From the NCBI RefSeq assembly GCF_014694315.1, contig NZ_JAAOXD010000004.1, positions 1-64,000 of the forward strand: 64,000 bases of DNA, in the 5' to 3' direction. Under the pieces are notes generated by a model, which was not told where the DNA came from, did no database searches, and was given only the letters and a program-made list of their open reading frames with translations. Shown here in pieces: positions 26,952-34,842 of the stretch. The number at the start of each line of letters is the position of its first letter. Position 1 is the first letter of the stretch. Position numbers and translations under genes: made by a program. The DNA is from Arthrobacter ipis (GTDB taxonomy: Bacteria > Actinomycetota > Actinomycetes > Actinomycetales > Micrococcaceae).

Positions 26952-28376
26952 ATGGAACCGGATACCAAGAAGACCAAGGCCGTTGGCTACCTGCGGCAGA
27001 GCAAGAGGAAGCTCGACAGCATCAGCTTTGACATCCAGCAGTCAGCTATTGAGGATCATTGTCGCCGGAACAATCTGGAGCTTGTTGCCGTGCATGGTGA
27101 TCAGGGGATCTCAGGGCTCAAGGGCGTGGACCAGCGTCCAGGTATGCAGGCAGCACTAGAAGACCTCAAGACCGGCAAGGCTAGCGTCCTCGTCGTGTGG
27201 AAGTTCTCTCGTGTATCGAGGAACCGTCTTCACCAGGCGATGATCCTCCAGGAACTGAAGGACCTGCGCGCAGGCATCCAGGCAGCGACCGAGCCGATCG
27301 ATACCTCATCTGCGGCAGGTCAGTTCGGGATGGATGTCCTGCTCTCACTGGCGCAGATGGAGGCTACTCAGAGGGCCGAGGTCTGGAAGGAATCGCACAA
27401 CCATCGTCTGCGTCGAGGCCTCCACCCGCATCACCGCCAGTTCTTCGGCTACGACAGAGACAAGGACAAGGGATACATCCCCAACGCTGATGCCGAGCTT
27501 GTCCGGGAGGCGTATCGGAAGTACATCGCAGGTGCCGGATTTAAGAGCATTGCGTATTTCCTGCAGGAAGCTGGCAGCACACAGCACGGTCGCTCATGGA
27601 TGGCCGTCAACGTCCAGCGAATGCTCGACAATCCCGTCTACTCGGGCAAGGTCAGGTTCGGCGGCGAAGAACACGCAGGAGCCCATGAAGCCATCATCAG
27701 TGAGGACACGTGGGCTGCTTATCGAAAGGCGAGAGCCGACCGGGCCTCTGTCCCTCCACGCACGAAGTCCAATGGCTATTGGCTGTCCGGGGTCATCTTC
27801 TGCGGCAGTTGCGGCTCAGCAATGGGAGTCAATTACGGCGGCAAGAAGATCGCTTATCGCATGTGTAATGCCAGGCGGCGAGGTTCCTCTATCTGTGGGG
27901 GAAACTCCATCCAGCAGGATGTCATCGATGACTACGTGGCCCTGTATCTCTACGGGTGGATGGAGCGCCTCGCCGGAGAGCTTCCTTCAGAGGATGAGGC
28001 CCTGGAGGCTGCACGGTCTGCTGTGGCCACAGCAGAGGTAGCTCTGGATGCTGCGAAGAAGGAGCGTGCTGGTCTTCAGTTGATGGCGGTGCGTCTCAGC
28101 TGGACTGATGAGGAAGTGAAAGACGCTCTGGTCGAGGTCGCACGGTCGATCCAGGACGCGCAAGATCAGTTGGACCTTGCTCGCGCCAACCTGGGCGGGT
28201 TCAGGTCCCCACAGGATGATCTAGGCCAGATTCAGCGTGGCTTGGAGTTGCTCGGCGAAGGGCAGCAGGGTACCGAACAGTGGAATGCTGCCGTCAAGCG
28301 CACTGTGGGACGTATTGTGATCGCCCCGAAGGCAGAGGGTCTCACGGCATGGGAGAGGATCTCAGTCGTCAGCTGA
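26952..28376 (+). CDS. int: Large serine recombinase (integrase)
   Basis: Site-specific integrase, 474 residues. The resolvase-type catalytic domain begins with VGYLRQSKRKLDS (catalytic Ser in RQSK, about 16), followed by GISGLKGVDQRPGMQ, VVWKFSRVSRN and the recombinase domain (GFKSIAYFLQEAGS, WMAVNVQRMLDNPVYSGKV). A zinc ribbon (CGSCGSAM ... CNARRRGSSICGG) and a coiled coil (EAARSAVATAEVALDAAKKERAG) complete the LSR layout. ATG 26952 is 38 bp from the crossover, so its promoter must lie in or across the att site. Expression could therefore differ between integrated and excised forms. No good ribosome-binding site is seen. Confidence 0.95.
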   Translation: MEPDTKKTKAVGYLRQSKRKLDSISFDIQQSAIEDHCRRNNLELVAVHGDQGISGLKGVDQRPGMQAALEDLKTGKASVLVVWKFSRVSRNRLHQAMILQELKDLRAGIQAATEPIDTSSAAGQFGMDVLLSLAQMEATQRAEVWKESHNHRLRRGLHPHHRQFFGYDRDKDKGYIPNADAELVREAYRKYIAGAGFKSIAYFLQEAGSTQHGRSWMAVNVQRMLDNPVYSGKVRFGGEEHAGAHEAIISEDTWAAYRKARADRASVPPRTKSNGYWLSGVIFCGSCGSAMGVNYGGKKIAYRMCNARRRGSSICGGNSIQQDVIDDYVALYLYGWMERLAGELPSEDEALEAARSAVATAEVALDAAKKERAGLQLMAVRLSWTDEEVKDALVEVARSIQDAQDQLDLARANLGGFRSPQDDLGQIQRGLELLGEGQQGTEQWNAAVKRTVGRIVIAPKAEGLTAWERISVVS

Positions 28377-28383
28377 AAACAAA

Positions 28384-28426
28384 AGAAGCTCCGAGACTCG
28401 GATTGGAGACGAGTCTCGAAGCTTCT
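28384..28426 (+). terminator. Hairpin after the integrase gene
   Basis: AGAAGC (28384-28389) pairs with GCTTCT (28421-28426), and CGAGACTCG (28392-28400) with CGAGTCTCG (28410-28418). It lies 8 bp after the integrase stop. The T-run on the plus side is weak (TCTTG). Confidence 0.75.
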
Positions 28427-28510
28427 CTTGCAACAAGGAACCATGATGGCAAAATCATGCGCCTGTCAAGACCAGGGAGAAAGGACAAAAAACCTGACTT
28501 GATGTTTCAA

Positions 28511-28867
28511 TTATGGCGTGCCGTCTGCTGCAGTGACACTCGATGGGAGGCCCAGGATCTCGCGGGCCTGCGCCACCAGTGCTGACTTCTTGTTGTACTT
28601 GCCAAGCTTCTCTACGACCTCAGCAAGGACTGCAAGATCTTCAGCAGAGAGGCCAACCTTGGCTGACGTCGACCGCTGAGAGACATAGTGCTTGCGGCAG
28701 AGGCCGCGAACATAGGAGTTGCGGTCGCACCCAGCAGCGGAGCAGAGCGGGTTGTTGGCTTCGCGCTCTTCCTCATAGTGCCCGCGGCACTTGCCCTTAG
28801 AGTAGATCGCCTTCTCGCAGCCGTCTTCGCTGCAAGTGGTGGGCTTGGTCTCGGTCTCAGCAGTCAT
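28511..28867 (-). CDS. Small Cys/His-repeat protein (putative zinc/DNA-binding)
   Basis: 118 residues with two similar metal-binding-like units: C-S-E-D-G-C...KGKCRGHY (about 12-31) and C-S-A-A-G-C...RGLCRKHY (about 42-61). Each is CX4C-X(10-12)-CX2H, a spacing seen in small phage and actinobacterial zinc proteins. The C-terminal half is helical (SAEDLAVLAEVVEKLGKYNKKSALVAQAREILGL). GAGGAA precedes the ATG. It is the only early gene on the minus strand and faces the origin-like region, so it could be a regulator or directionality factor; that is inference. Confidence 0.75.
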   Translation of the reverse strand: MTAETETKPTTCSEDGCEKAIYSKGKCRGHYEEEREANNPLCSAAGCDRNSYVRGLCRKHYVSQRSTSAKVGLSAEDLAVLAEVVEKLGKYNKKSALVAQAREILGLPSSVTAADGTP

Positions 28868-29104
28868 TTCAGTTCCTCAGTTCCTGGTTGTCGTTGGTGA
28901 CAGTTCAAATCTGCCGCTCTTGACAGAGGAAGGGAACAATGCTACTCAACACTACTCAGGCCACCGGTCGTCCTGTGGGCTCTCCGTTTCCTTGACCCCT
29001 TGCAAGGACCTACCCAAGCGGGCACGGAGTCACCAGGCCAACGATTCTGGTCTCCTGGGCAGGTTAGTGGCCACAAGCCGGTGTAGATCAAAACGGGCCC
29101 GGTT

Positions 29105-29124
29105 GCCTTTGTTTGCAAGGGTTT
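29105..29124. repeat. 20-bp inverted repeat, left copy
   Basis: GCCTTTGTTTGCAAGGGTTT; its exact reverse complement is at 29724-29743. Similarity continues imperfectly outwards (GGGCCCGG against the inverted GGGCTCCC) and inwards (ACC), for about 35 bp in total. Confidence 0.9.
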
Positions 29125-29589
29125 ACCTATAGGAAACTTTTTGATCCACAACTATATTTCTGTGGTGGAGGGAAATGCATGTATGCCGTAAGGCGTGGTC
29201 CGACCGGGGGGCGGGGTCTCACCCGGGCGCCCTCAGGTCGTCAAGACCAGCAGGTCGTCGCTTCAACAGCTACCCGCCGCCCGGCGCCACCGTCCCCGAC
29301 CGGGTGCGGCGACCTACGTCCTCGATAGAATGAGGCGAACCACATGCCTATAACTGAAGATCGATCACGCCAAGCAGAGGTCGGCTGTCTCATACCCGAG
29401 ATAGCCGGCCTTTGTCGTATGACCAGGCAGCAGGTACATACAGTACCGCGCCATGATCCAGCAGGTACACGGTCTACCGGCATGGTGCCTGGCTGGTACC
29501 GGGTAGGTGGTATCCAGCAGGTGATAGGTGCCGTGAGCGCGCGCCGCTGCCCCTGGATAGGGGTGCCTTCACACTACCCATTGCGCTAA

Positions 29590-29919
29590 GGACCAGAAGG
29601 ACCACTGTTTTTCAGGAACTAGGTTGTTCAGAATCCATACCCTCTCTATGGGCTCTTTACTCTCTCTATTTTTTTCTTCAGCAACTTCCAGAAAAAGACT
29701 GGTCCTTATGGTCCTTGAGGTAGAAACCCTTGCAAACAAAGGCATCGGGAGCCCTTCCCAAGGACCGGAGCCACTGGTCCCAGGACCGGTCCTTGGTCCT
29801 TGAAGGACCAGTTCCTCTCAGTCGAACCTTGGATCAGCAGCAGTTGAAGCTTCAAGGACCACTTCCAGGAGTGGGTCTTTTGGTCCCAAGGACCAGTCAA
29901 GGACCAGGTCGTTTGGTCC
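29590..29919. repeat. GGACC/GGTCC iteron array (putative replication origin)
   Basis: Fifteen GGWCC motifs, mostly within AAGGACCA or TGGTCCTT, at 29590, 29599, 29701, 29710, 29762, 29776, 29783, 29788, 29795, 29805, 29856, 29882, 29890, 29901 and 29915. They occur in both orientations and often pair as palindromes (CCAGGACCGGTCCTTGG). Two copies lie left and thirteen right of an AT-rich stretch (29635-29700). Iterons beside an AT-rich segment, near a primase-helicase gene, are the normal layout of a P4- or plasmid-type origin. Confidence 0.75.
29724..29743. repeat. 20-bp inverted repeat, right copy
   Basis: AAACCCTTGCAAACAAAGGC, the exact reverse complement of 29105-29124 at a distance of 600 bp. 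It falls within the GGWCC array, between the AT-rich stretch and the dense cluster. Confidence 0.9.
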
Positions 29920-30094
29920 TCTTTAGCGTGTGATCGGCGTCACGCTGACACAGGCCTCCCATGCGTTTTACAGCCACAGAACTCTCACGGCATGATTTAA
30001 ACATCAGCTCGACACGAGCTAACCACAAGGAACTCAGGAAGCTTCAGGAACCCTACGGGGATCCTGGGGCTTCTTGTCGTTAAAGGAGAAATTC

Positions 30095-30307
30095 ATGGAC
30101 CTCGACCAGCTACGACAGCCGGGAGCACGGCCCCTCAATCTGTACCAGGTATGCAGCCTACTCGGCCTGGCGCGTACCGGATCGGCTGCGGTCTACCGCC
30201 TCTGTCTGAGAGGCAAGCTCGACTGGATCGTCACCCCGGATGACCGGATCCTCATCACAGCAGAGTCCCTCGTCCGGTACATCGATGAGCGCGATGCAGG
30301 CAAATGA
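30095..30307 (+). CDS. Small HTH DNA-binding protein (excisionase-like)
   Basis: 70 residues with a winged-helix/MerR-like pattern: LNLYQVCSLLGLARTGSAAVYRLCLRGKLDWIVTPDDRILITAESLVRYIDE. Helix-turn-helix, then a basic recognition region and a beta wing, as in Xis/AlpA-type proteins. AAAGGAGAA precedes the ATG at 30095. Its position between the origin-like repeats and the primase gene suits a directionality factor, origin-binding protein or activator. Confidence 0.75.
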   Translation: MDLDQLRQPGARPLNLYQVCSLLGLARTGSAAVYRLCLRGKLDWIVTPDDRILITAESLVRYIDERDAGK

Positions 30308-30401
30308 GGAAGGGCCCGATCTGAGTAAACAGACCGAGCCCTAAGCCCTCACCACAAGGAAAAAAGGAAGCCAACCACCCCAACAAAAATGAAAGGTTCC
30401 A

Positions 30402-32678
30402 GTGTCAATTGTATCGCCTCTCGGCTTCCTGGACCGTGGCTGGAAGATCTTCCCTTGCCACAGCATCACTGATGGCAAGTGCACCTGCGGCAAGAAAGAC
30501 TGCGGCAGCCCCGGCAAGCACCCTCGCACTCGGCAGGGCGTATCGGACGCCTCCAACGATCCGGCAGTTGTAGATGAATGGTCCCGCAACTGGGCCGATA
30601 AGGGGATCAACTGGGCCCTCGCAACTGGTAGTGAGTCCAACGTCATTGTCATCGACATTGACCAGAAGTCTGGTGGCTTCGGCTCCTTCGACGAGTACGA
30701 GACCAAGCGTAATAGCGAGCTCCCGAAGACCCTTACATCCCGGACCGGCGGCAACGGACGCCATCTGTTTTTCTCATACCCCGCTGGGCTCACGGTCCCT
30801 AACCGCGTCAACTGGCTTACCAGCGTCGACGTCCGCTCCGACGGTGGCTATGTGATCCTCGCGCCTGGAACTCACATCTCTGGTGGTTCCTACCAGTGGC
30901 ACAACGACCTGCCTCTCGTCGAGATGCCCGCTGATGTCGCCCAGGACATCATCTTCAAGCGTGGCGGTGCAGAGTCCAGCGCCCCTGAGATGGATCTCAC
31001 TGACGTCGCCGGTATCTTCGAGGGCCTCAGCGAGGGCAAACGGGATGACACTCTCTTCCGCTGGGCCTGCCGGCTTCGCCGCCAGCACGCAGGTGACGCC
31101 GATGGAGGCCTCCAGGCTGTCACTCTGCTCGTCATGGCAGCCGCACAGAAGGCCAACTTCCCCGCGGCCGAAGCCAAGAAGTGCATCGAGTCTGCTTTCA
31201 AGCAGGATCACACTGACGAGCTTGAAGAGCTTGAGCTGCGCAGCCTGGATGAGATCGGCTTCCGCGACAGGTTTCTGGACGTGCACGGCAGTCACCTCCG
31301 CTACCGGACGGACACCGGGGACTGGGTGGACTCCACTGTTGAGGGAACCCACTGGGCCGTAGCAGTCCAGGAAGACATCGACGAGCTCTGTGAAGATGTC
31401 GCTGAACTCCTGCTGAGGGAAAAAGCTGTGGTCGCAGACCCTGACACCCAAAAGAAATACGACAAGGCGATCACGCAGTCCCGGTCGGCAGCTGGTCTGG
31501 CGAACATCGAGCGCCTGGCACGGAAGTCCTCCAAGGTGAAGCGTACGGCGGAAGAGTTTGACACCTCCTTCACGTCTGTTGCAACCCCTGCTGGAGTCCT
31601 GGACTTGACCACCGGTGCTGTTGAGCCCTTCAACCCGAAGAAGCACGACCACACCAGGATCACCAAGGCCTCCTACAACCCCGATGCCCGTCCTGGTCGT
31701 TGGAACAGCTACATCACCACCGCCATCCCGGATGACGAGATGCGCGAAGCAGTCCAGATCGCCGGAGGCTACTCGCTGACTGGCCTCATCAAGGAAGAGG
31801 TTCTCTTCCAAGTGATTGGTCCGAAGGCATCCGGCAAGTCCGTTCTGCTGAGGTCCTTCGGTCTCTTCGGGGATCTGGCGGGTACTGCGCAGGTTAGCTC
31901 CTTCTTCGGTCGAGAAGATCCGGCGCCGCTTGAGGTTGCACGGATGCATGGTGTCCACCACCTCTCCCTGTCGGAGATCAAGGACACGGCTAAGTGGAAC
32001 GCGGCGTTTACAAAGCGAGCAACAGGCGGCGACAAGCTCACTGGGCGGGAACACTACAAGCAGTCGTTTGACTTCACCCCACGGTTCAAGCTGTGGATGG
32101 TGGCGAACTTCCTGCCTGAAGGTCTGGACGACGCTCTGATCCGGCGCATCTTCCGCATCGAGTTCCCACACACCATCCCGGTGACTGAGCGGGATCTTTC
32201 CCTCAAGGATGACCTGGACCGAGACCCTGCCTTGATGGAGGAAGCCTTCTCCTGGTGGGTACAAGGAGCGATCAAGTACTTCGAACGCGGAGGTCTTCTC
32301 ACTCCTGCATCTGTGGTTGATGCACGGGCTGCAATGGAGGAAGAGACAGACCTGGTCAGCAGGTTCGCAGATGAGTGCCTCGAACTGGATGAGGACTACT
32401 ACATCCACCCGAAAACCCTCACAGCAGCGATCAGGCGCTGGAACACGGCCGGTCAGGGAGCTCCAGAACTTTCAGCCGACAAGGTGAGGTCACTCATCGG
32501 TGAAGTCAACAGTCGGCTGCGGTCTCGTCCCACTGGCAGTGATGTTCGACCAATCACGGCTGATGGGAAAAAGGGTCCTCGCCATATCCCCGGCTTCCGC
32601 CTGGCAGACACCTTCTGGGTCGAGAACTTCATCACCCTCAACAGCCTGGAATCCCGGCAGTACGCCGGCACCCACTAA
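30402..32678 (+). CDS. Bifunctional primase-polymerase / P4-type SF3 helicase
   Basis: Replication protein of 758 residues. The N-terminus is a prim-pol (AEP) domain: a Cys/His motif (CTCGKKDCGSPGKHP, about 25-40), the catalytic VIVIDIDQKSGG (about 85) and the SRTGGNGRHLFF loop. The C-terminal half is a D5/P4-type SF3 helicase with Walker A IGPKASGKSVLLRSF (about 471-485), HHLSLSEIKD, and TPRFKLWMVANFLPE (sensor region). GTG at 30402 has GAAAGG 5 bases upstream. This layout occurs in satellites, integrative plasmids and P4-like elements. It presumably starts at the GGWCC array just upstream. Confidence 0.94.
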   Translation: MSIVSPLGFLDRGWKIFPCHSITDGKCTCGKKDCGSPGKHPRTRQGVSDASNDPAVVDEWSRNWADKGINWALATGSESNVIVIDIDQKSGGFGSFDEYETKRNSELPKTLTSRTGGNGRHLFFSYPAGLTVPNRVNWLTSVDVRSDGGYVILAPGTHISGGSYQWHNDLPLVEMPADVAQDIIFKRGGAESSAPEMDLTDVAGIFEGLSEGKRDDTLFRWACRLRRQHAGDADGGLQAVTLLVMAAAQKANFPAAEAKKCIESAFKQDHTDELEELELRSLDEIGFRDRFLDVHGSHLRYRTDTGDWVDSTVEGTHWAVAVQEDIDELCEDVAELLLREKAVVADPDTQKKYDKAITQSRSAAGLANIERLARKSSKVKRTAEEFDTSFTSVATPAGVLDLTTGAVEPFNPKKHDHTRITKASYNPDARPGRWNSYITTAIPDDEMREAVQIAGGYSLTGLIKEEVLFQVIGPKASGKSVLLRSFGLFGDLAGTAQVSSFFGREDPAPLEVARMHGVHHLSLSEIKDTAKWNAAFTKRATGGDKLTGREHYKQSFDFTPRFKLWMVANFLPEGLDDALIRRIFRIEFPHTIPVTERDLSLKDDLDRDPALMEEAFSWWVQGAIKYFERGGLLTPASVVDARAAMEEETDLVSRFADECLELDEDYYIHPKTLTAAIRRWNTAGQGAPELSADKVRSLIGEVNSRLRSRPTGSDVRPITADGKKGPRHIPGFRLADTFWVENFITLNSLESRQYAGTH

Positions 32679-32704
32679 CCCTCACCACCTGAAAGGACAT
32701 GACC

Positions 32705-32929
32705 ATGGCTTTTACCCCCATCGAGAAGTCCGCCTACTGGCGAGATCGACTGAACGACAAGACCGACCCCCGTGCTGAGCGCATCCGCTGGTACCTGCTG
32801 ATCCGAGATACCGAGAAGCTGGCCGAAGAGACCGGCCTCGGGCTCGGCGGCGTCTGGGGCTACATCCACGAAGGGGACTACGAGGCCGCTCGCGACCTCC
32901 TCGACTTGATGATCGAAACGGAGTCCTGA
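32705..32929 (+). CDS. Small hypothetical protein of the element
   Basis: 74 residues, helical and charged (IEKSAYWRDRLNDKTDPRAERIRWYLLIRDTEKLAEETGL), ending acidic (LLDLMIETES). AAAGGA lies 7 bases before ATG 32705. It is 26 bp after the primase gene and almost touches the next ORF, so all are one transcript. No family recognised. Confidence 0.7.
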   Translation: MAFTPIEKSAYWRDRLNDKTDPRAERIRWYLLIRDTEKLAEETGLGLGGVWGYIHEGDYEAARDLLDLMIETES

Positions 32930-32930
32930 G

Positions 32931-33137
32931 TTGCCTCAGCAAGAGACCTTCTGGGTCTATGGCCACCCGATCACACACGATTCCCTGCTGAACATCAAGC
33001 TCTCAGACGGCCACGACGCTATCGACGGCTGCCGGTGGTGCACCCCGACTGTCGAGATATCTCCGCAGGCACCCCAGCTGGCGCTCGTCACCGCGACCCA
33101 CACGCCCGAATGCCCCATCACCAACAAGGAGAACTAA
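32931..33137 (+). CDS. Small hypothetical protein with Cys/His pattern
   Basis: 68 residues from a TTG start 1 base after the previous stop, with GGAG 7-8 bases upstream. CRWC followed by THTPEC near the end could bind a metal. No family recognised. Coding status is supported by tight packing and a conserved-looking reading frame only. Confidence 0.6.
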   Translation: MPQQETFWVYGHPITHDSLLNIKLSDGHDAIDGCRWCTPTVEISPQAPQLALVTATHTPECPITNKEN

Positions 33138-33141
33138 CCCC

Positions 33142-33357
33142 ATGTCTCGAATGAAAATCGCCTGGCATCTCAGCGCTGGAGATCTCATCCGCCCCGACGA
33201 CAAGCTGACTGTGCACTCGGTCCTGGACGTGACCCCTCTGGTCTGGGGGAACATCATCGCCGTCAAACTGCGCGACCTGGCTGACAGCAGTGAGGAAACG
33301 CGCCTCTTCCACTGGACCCAGCAGTTCACCCTCTACAAGATCCAGGGGTCTTGCTAG
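33142..33357 (+). CDS. Small hypothetical protein of the element
   Basis: 71 residues (MSRMKIAWHLSAGDLI...). AAGGAGAA precedes the ATG. Predicted beta-rich: alternation in TVHSVLDVTPLVWGNIIAVKLRDL and FHWTQQFTLYKIQG suggests a small barrel or SH3-like fold. The pattern 'hydrophobic-GD-x-dependence' (AGDLIRPDDKLTV) recurs in the ORF at 33451 (AGDRFKLGSSQVEV), so the two may be distant paralogues. Confidence 0.65.
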   Translation: MSRMKIAWHLSAGDLIRPDDKLTVHSVLDVTPLVWGNIIAVKLRDLADSSEETRLFHWTQQFTLYKIQGSC

Positions 33358-33450
33358 TCCCTCCTGCGGAGAACCACCCCGCTTGGGACCACGACCGACT
33401 GCCTGACCCCATCACACTCCACATTCACTACCAGAAGGGATACCTCTGCG

Positions 33451-33654
33451 TTGACCAAGTCCAAGAAACCAATCCGGCAGCTTGAGGCGGGCGACCGCTT
33501 CAAGCTCGGCAGCTCGCAGGTCGAAGTGATCTCCTGCAAGCCGAAAAACATGAGGATCTCGTACCTGGAACTCAAGTTCCTCAAAAGCGGTCACCACGAA
33601 ATCCGCACGTTTGTCTCGCACCATGTCATCGAAATCAAGCAGGAGACGAAATGA
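33451..33654 (+). CDS. Small hypothetical protein, possible paralogue of 33142-33357
   Basis: 67 residues from TTG 33451 (AGAAGGGA upstream). Very basic N-terminus (MTKSKKPIRQ), then LEAGDRFKLGSSQVEVISCKPKNMRISYLELKFLKSG and FVSHHVIEIKQE. The order AGD-strand-strand-HxV...I resembles the ORF two positions upstream. Its stop overlaps the next ATG (ATGA). Confidence 0.65.
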   Translation: MTKSKKPIRQLEAGDRFKLGSSQVEVISCKPKNMRISYLELKFLKSGHHEIRTFVSHHVIEIKQETK

Positions 33655-33899
33655 CACAGCAGCCCCTCTCCCGTTCAGAGCTCAAGGAGCTCCTGCAGCG
33701 CAAGATCGAAGGCATCGAAGAGCCTCCCCAGGACGACGAGAACGAGCAGCAGCAGCAGCCAGCATCAGCAACCGGTGGAACCCCTGCCGGACTGAACGAA
33801 GACACTCTCCTGCTAGGCCTGGCGAGCAAGCTCGGCTTCGACGCCACCACCATGAACACCATCACCTCCCGCGACCGCGGCATCGACAACCCCCTGTAA
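33651..33899 (+). CDS. Small acidic/Gln-rich hypothetical protein
   Basis: 82 residues with a charged helix (LSRSELKELLQRKIEGIEEP), a low-complexity middle (DDENEQQQQPASATGG) and a C-terminal helix (EDTLLLGLASKLGFDATT). AGGAGA precedes the ATG, coupled to the previous gene by ATGA. The linker-like middle suggests two short interaction motifs. No family recognised. Confidence 0.65.
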   Translation: MTQQPLSRSELKELLQRKIEGIEEPPQDDENEQQQQPASATGGTPAGLNEDTLLLGLASKLGFDATTMNTITSRDRGIDNPL

Positions 33900-33916
33900 C
33901 GAAAAGGAATCCCCTC

Positions 33917-34780
33917 ATGTACGACTCCCTCTCTGTCCTCAACGCCTTCTTCCGCTCCATCGACACCGTGACTGCTGGTGGTGCTGCCAAGGTCAGCGAC
34001 ACCTTCACCGGCATCCGCAACCGCTTCGAGCAGGTGACGGCCGTCTCTGAGACTGCCGCTATCGGCAAGCTTTCTGACTTCGTCCTGGAAGGCTCCGGCA
34101 AGAAGCCGCTGGACGTTGAGAACCTGGTTACCCTTGCCCTGGGTGAGGTCGCGGCTGACGCCCAGGCCCGCGCTGAAGTCCGGCAGCGTGTTGCCGGTCA
34201 GGTCCTCGCAACTCTTCGCAGCGAGTACAAGGAAACCTCTGCCGAAGCGAACCTGGTCCGTCTCGGAGACGTCCTGACCGAGGCTGCCGAAAACCTGGAA
34301 AGTGCAGTCCAGCTGTGCGATCCGGATCTCATTCCGGAGCGGGTCATCGCTATCGAGGACAACGAGCAGCGCAAGGCGTGGAACGATGCCCCTCGCCTCA
34401 ACTTCCTGGTTGAAGAAGCCCTCACATCGCTGGCAGCCGCTGCCGAACTGCTCGGCATCCAGCCGACAAGTGAGAACCTCTTTCATCTCGTCGTAGATGC
34501 CACCCACCTTGAGCGCAAGCGCCCTGTCTTCACGGTATGGGACGGCGAGTGTGGCCGTGCAGGACGGTTCGCAGCCCTGCTGCAGATGGGAGCCCGCATC
34601 GCGCCGGTCGAGTCCCTGGAAGAGTTCCGGAACCGTGCTGCCGAGCAGGGTCGCCCTGGTCCCCTGGAAACCCGGTATGTCCGCGGAACAGACGGCTTCG
34701 GCGGCTCCCGTCCGATCACGGTCGATCCCGATTCCCCGGACTACGAAGAGCAGGTTGCTCTGAGCTACACAGTCCTCTAG
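33917..34780 (+). CDS. Hypothetical protein of the element (287 aa)
   Basis: A soluble, helical protein of 287 residues; AAAAGGA lies 8 bases before the ATG. Long helices (LAEVAADAQARAEVRQRVAGQVLATLRSE type) are followed by a C-terminal beta-containing part (KRPVFTVWDGECGRAGRFAALL). No motif of a capsid, portal, terminase or nuclease is recognised. It is the largest unknown of the element, placed between the small genes and the HNH gene. In satellites this slot often holds helper-interference or packaging-redirecting genes; that is context only. Confidence 0.75.
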   Translation: MYDSLSVLNAFFRSIDTVTAGGAAKVSDTFTGIRNRFEQVTAVSETAAIGKLSDFVLEGSGKKPLDVENLVTLALGEVAADAQARAEVRQRVAGQVLATLRSEYKETSAEANLVRLGDVLTEAAENLESAVQLCDPDLIPERVIAIEDNEQRKAWNDAPRLNFLVEEALTSLAAAAELLGIQPTSENLFHLVVDATHLERKRPVFTVWDGECGRAGRFAALLQMGARIAPVESLEEFRNRAAEQGRPGPLETRYVRGTDGFGGSRPITVDPDSPDYEEQVALSYTVL

Positions 34781-34842
34781 ATCCCTCACGGAGGGTCGCC
34801 GGTGAAAGCCGGCGGCCCTTCTTCTCTAGCTGAAAGGCTCCA

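Larger units (their letters stand above)
28868..30094. other. 1.2-kb gene-free, repeat-rich control/origin region
   Basis: No convincing gene is present. Short open frames (for example 29344-29589) lack codon bias and are built from repeats. The region holds a palindromic TTGCAAGG motif near 28997, a 20-bp inverted repeat pair (29105 and 29724), four AGCAGGT-containing repeats (29247, 29428, 29458, 29514), an AT-rich stretch 29635-29700 and the GGWCC array 29590-29919. It sits between the divergent Cys/His gene and the replication genes. Confidence 0.7.

Noticed and set aside
29344..29589. 81-codon plus frame in the control region
   Set aside because: It consists of the AGCAGGT repeats, lacks a ribosome-binding site and overlaps likely regulatory DNA.
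30774..32408. 544-codon open frame on the minus strand opposite the primase gene
   Set aside because: It is a codon-bias shadow of the primase-polymerase gene, which has clear family motifs; the antisense translation has none.
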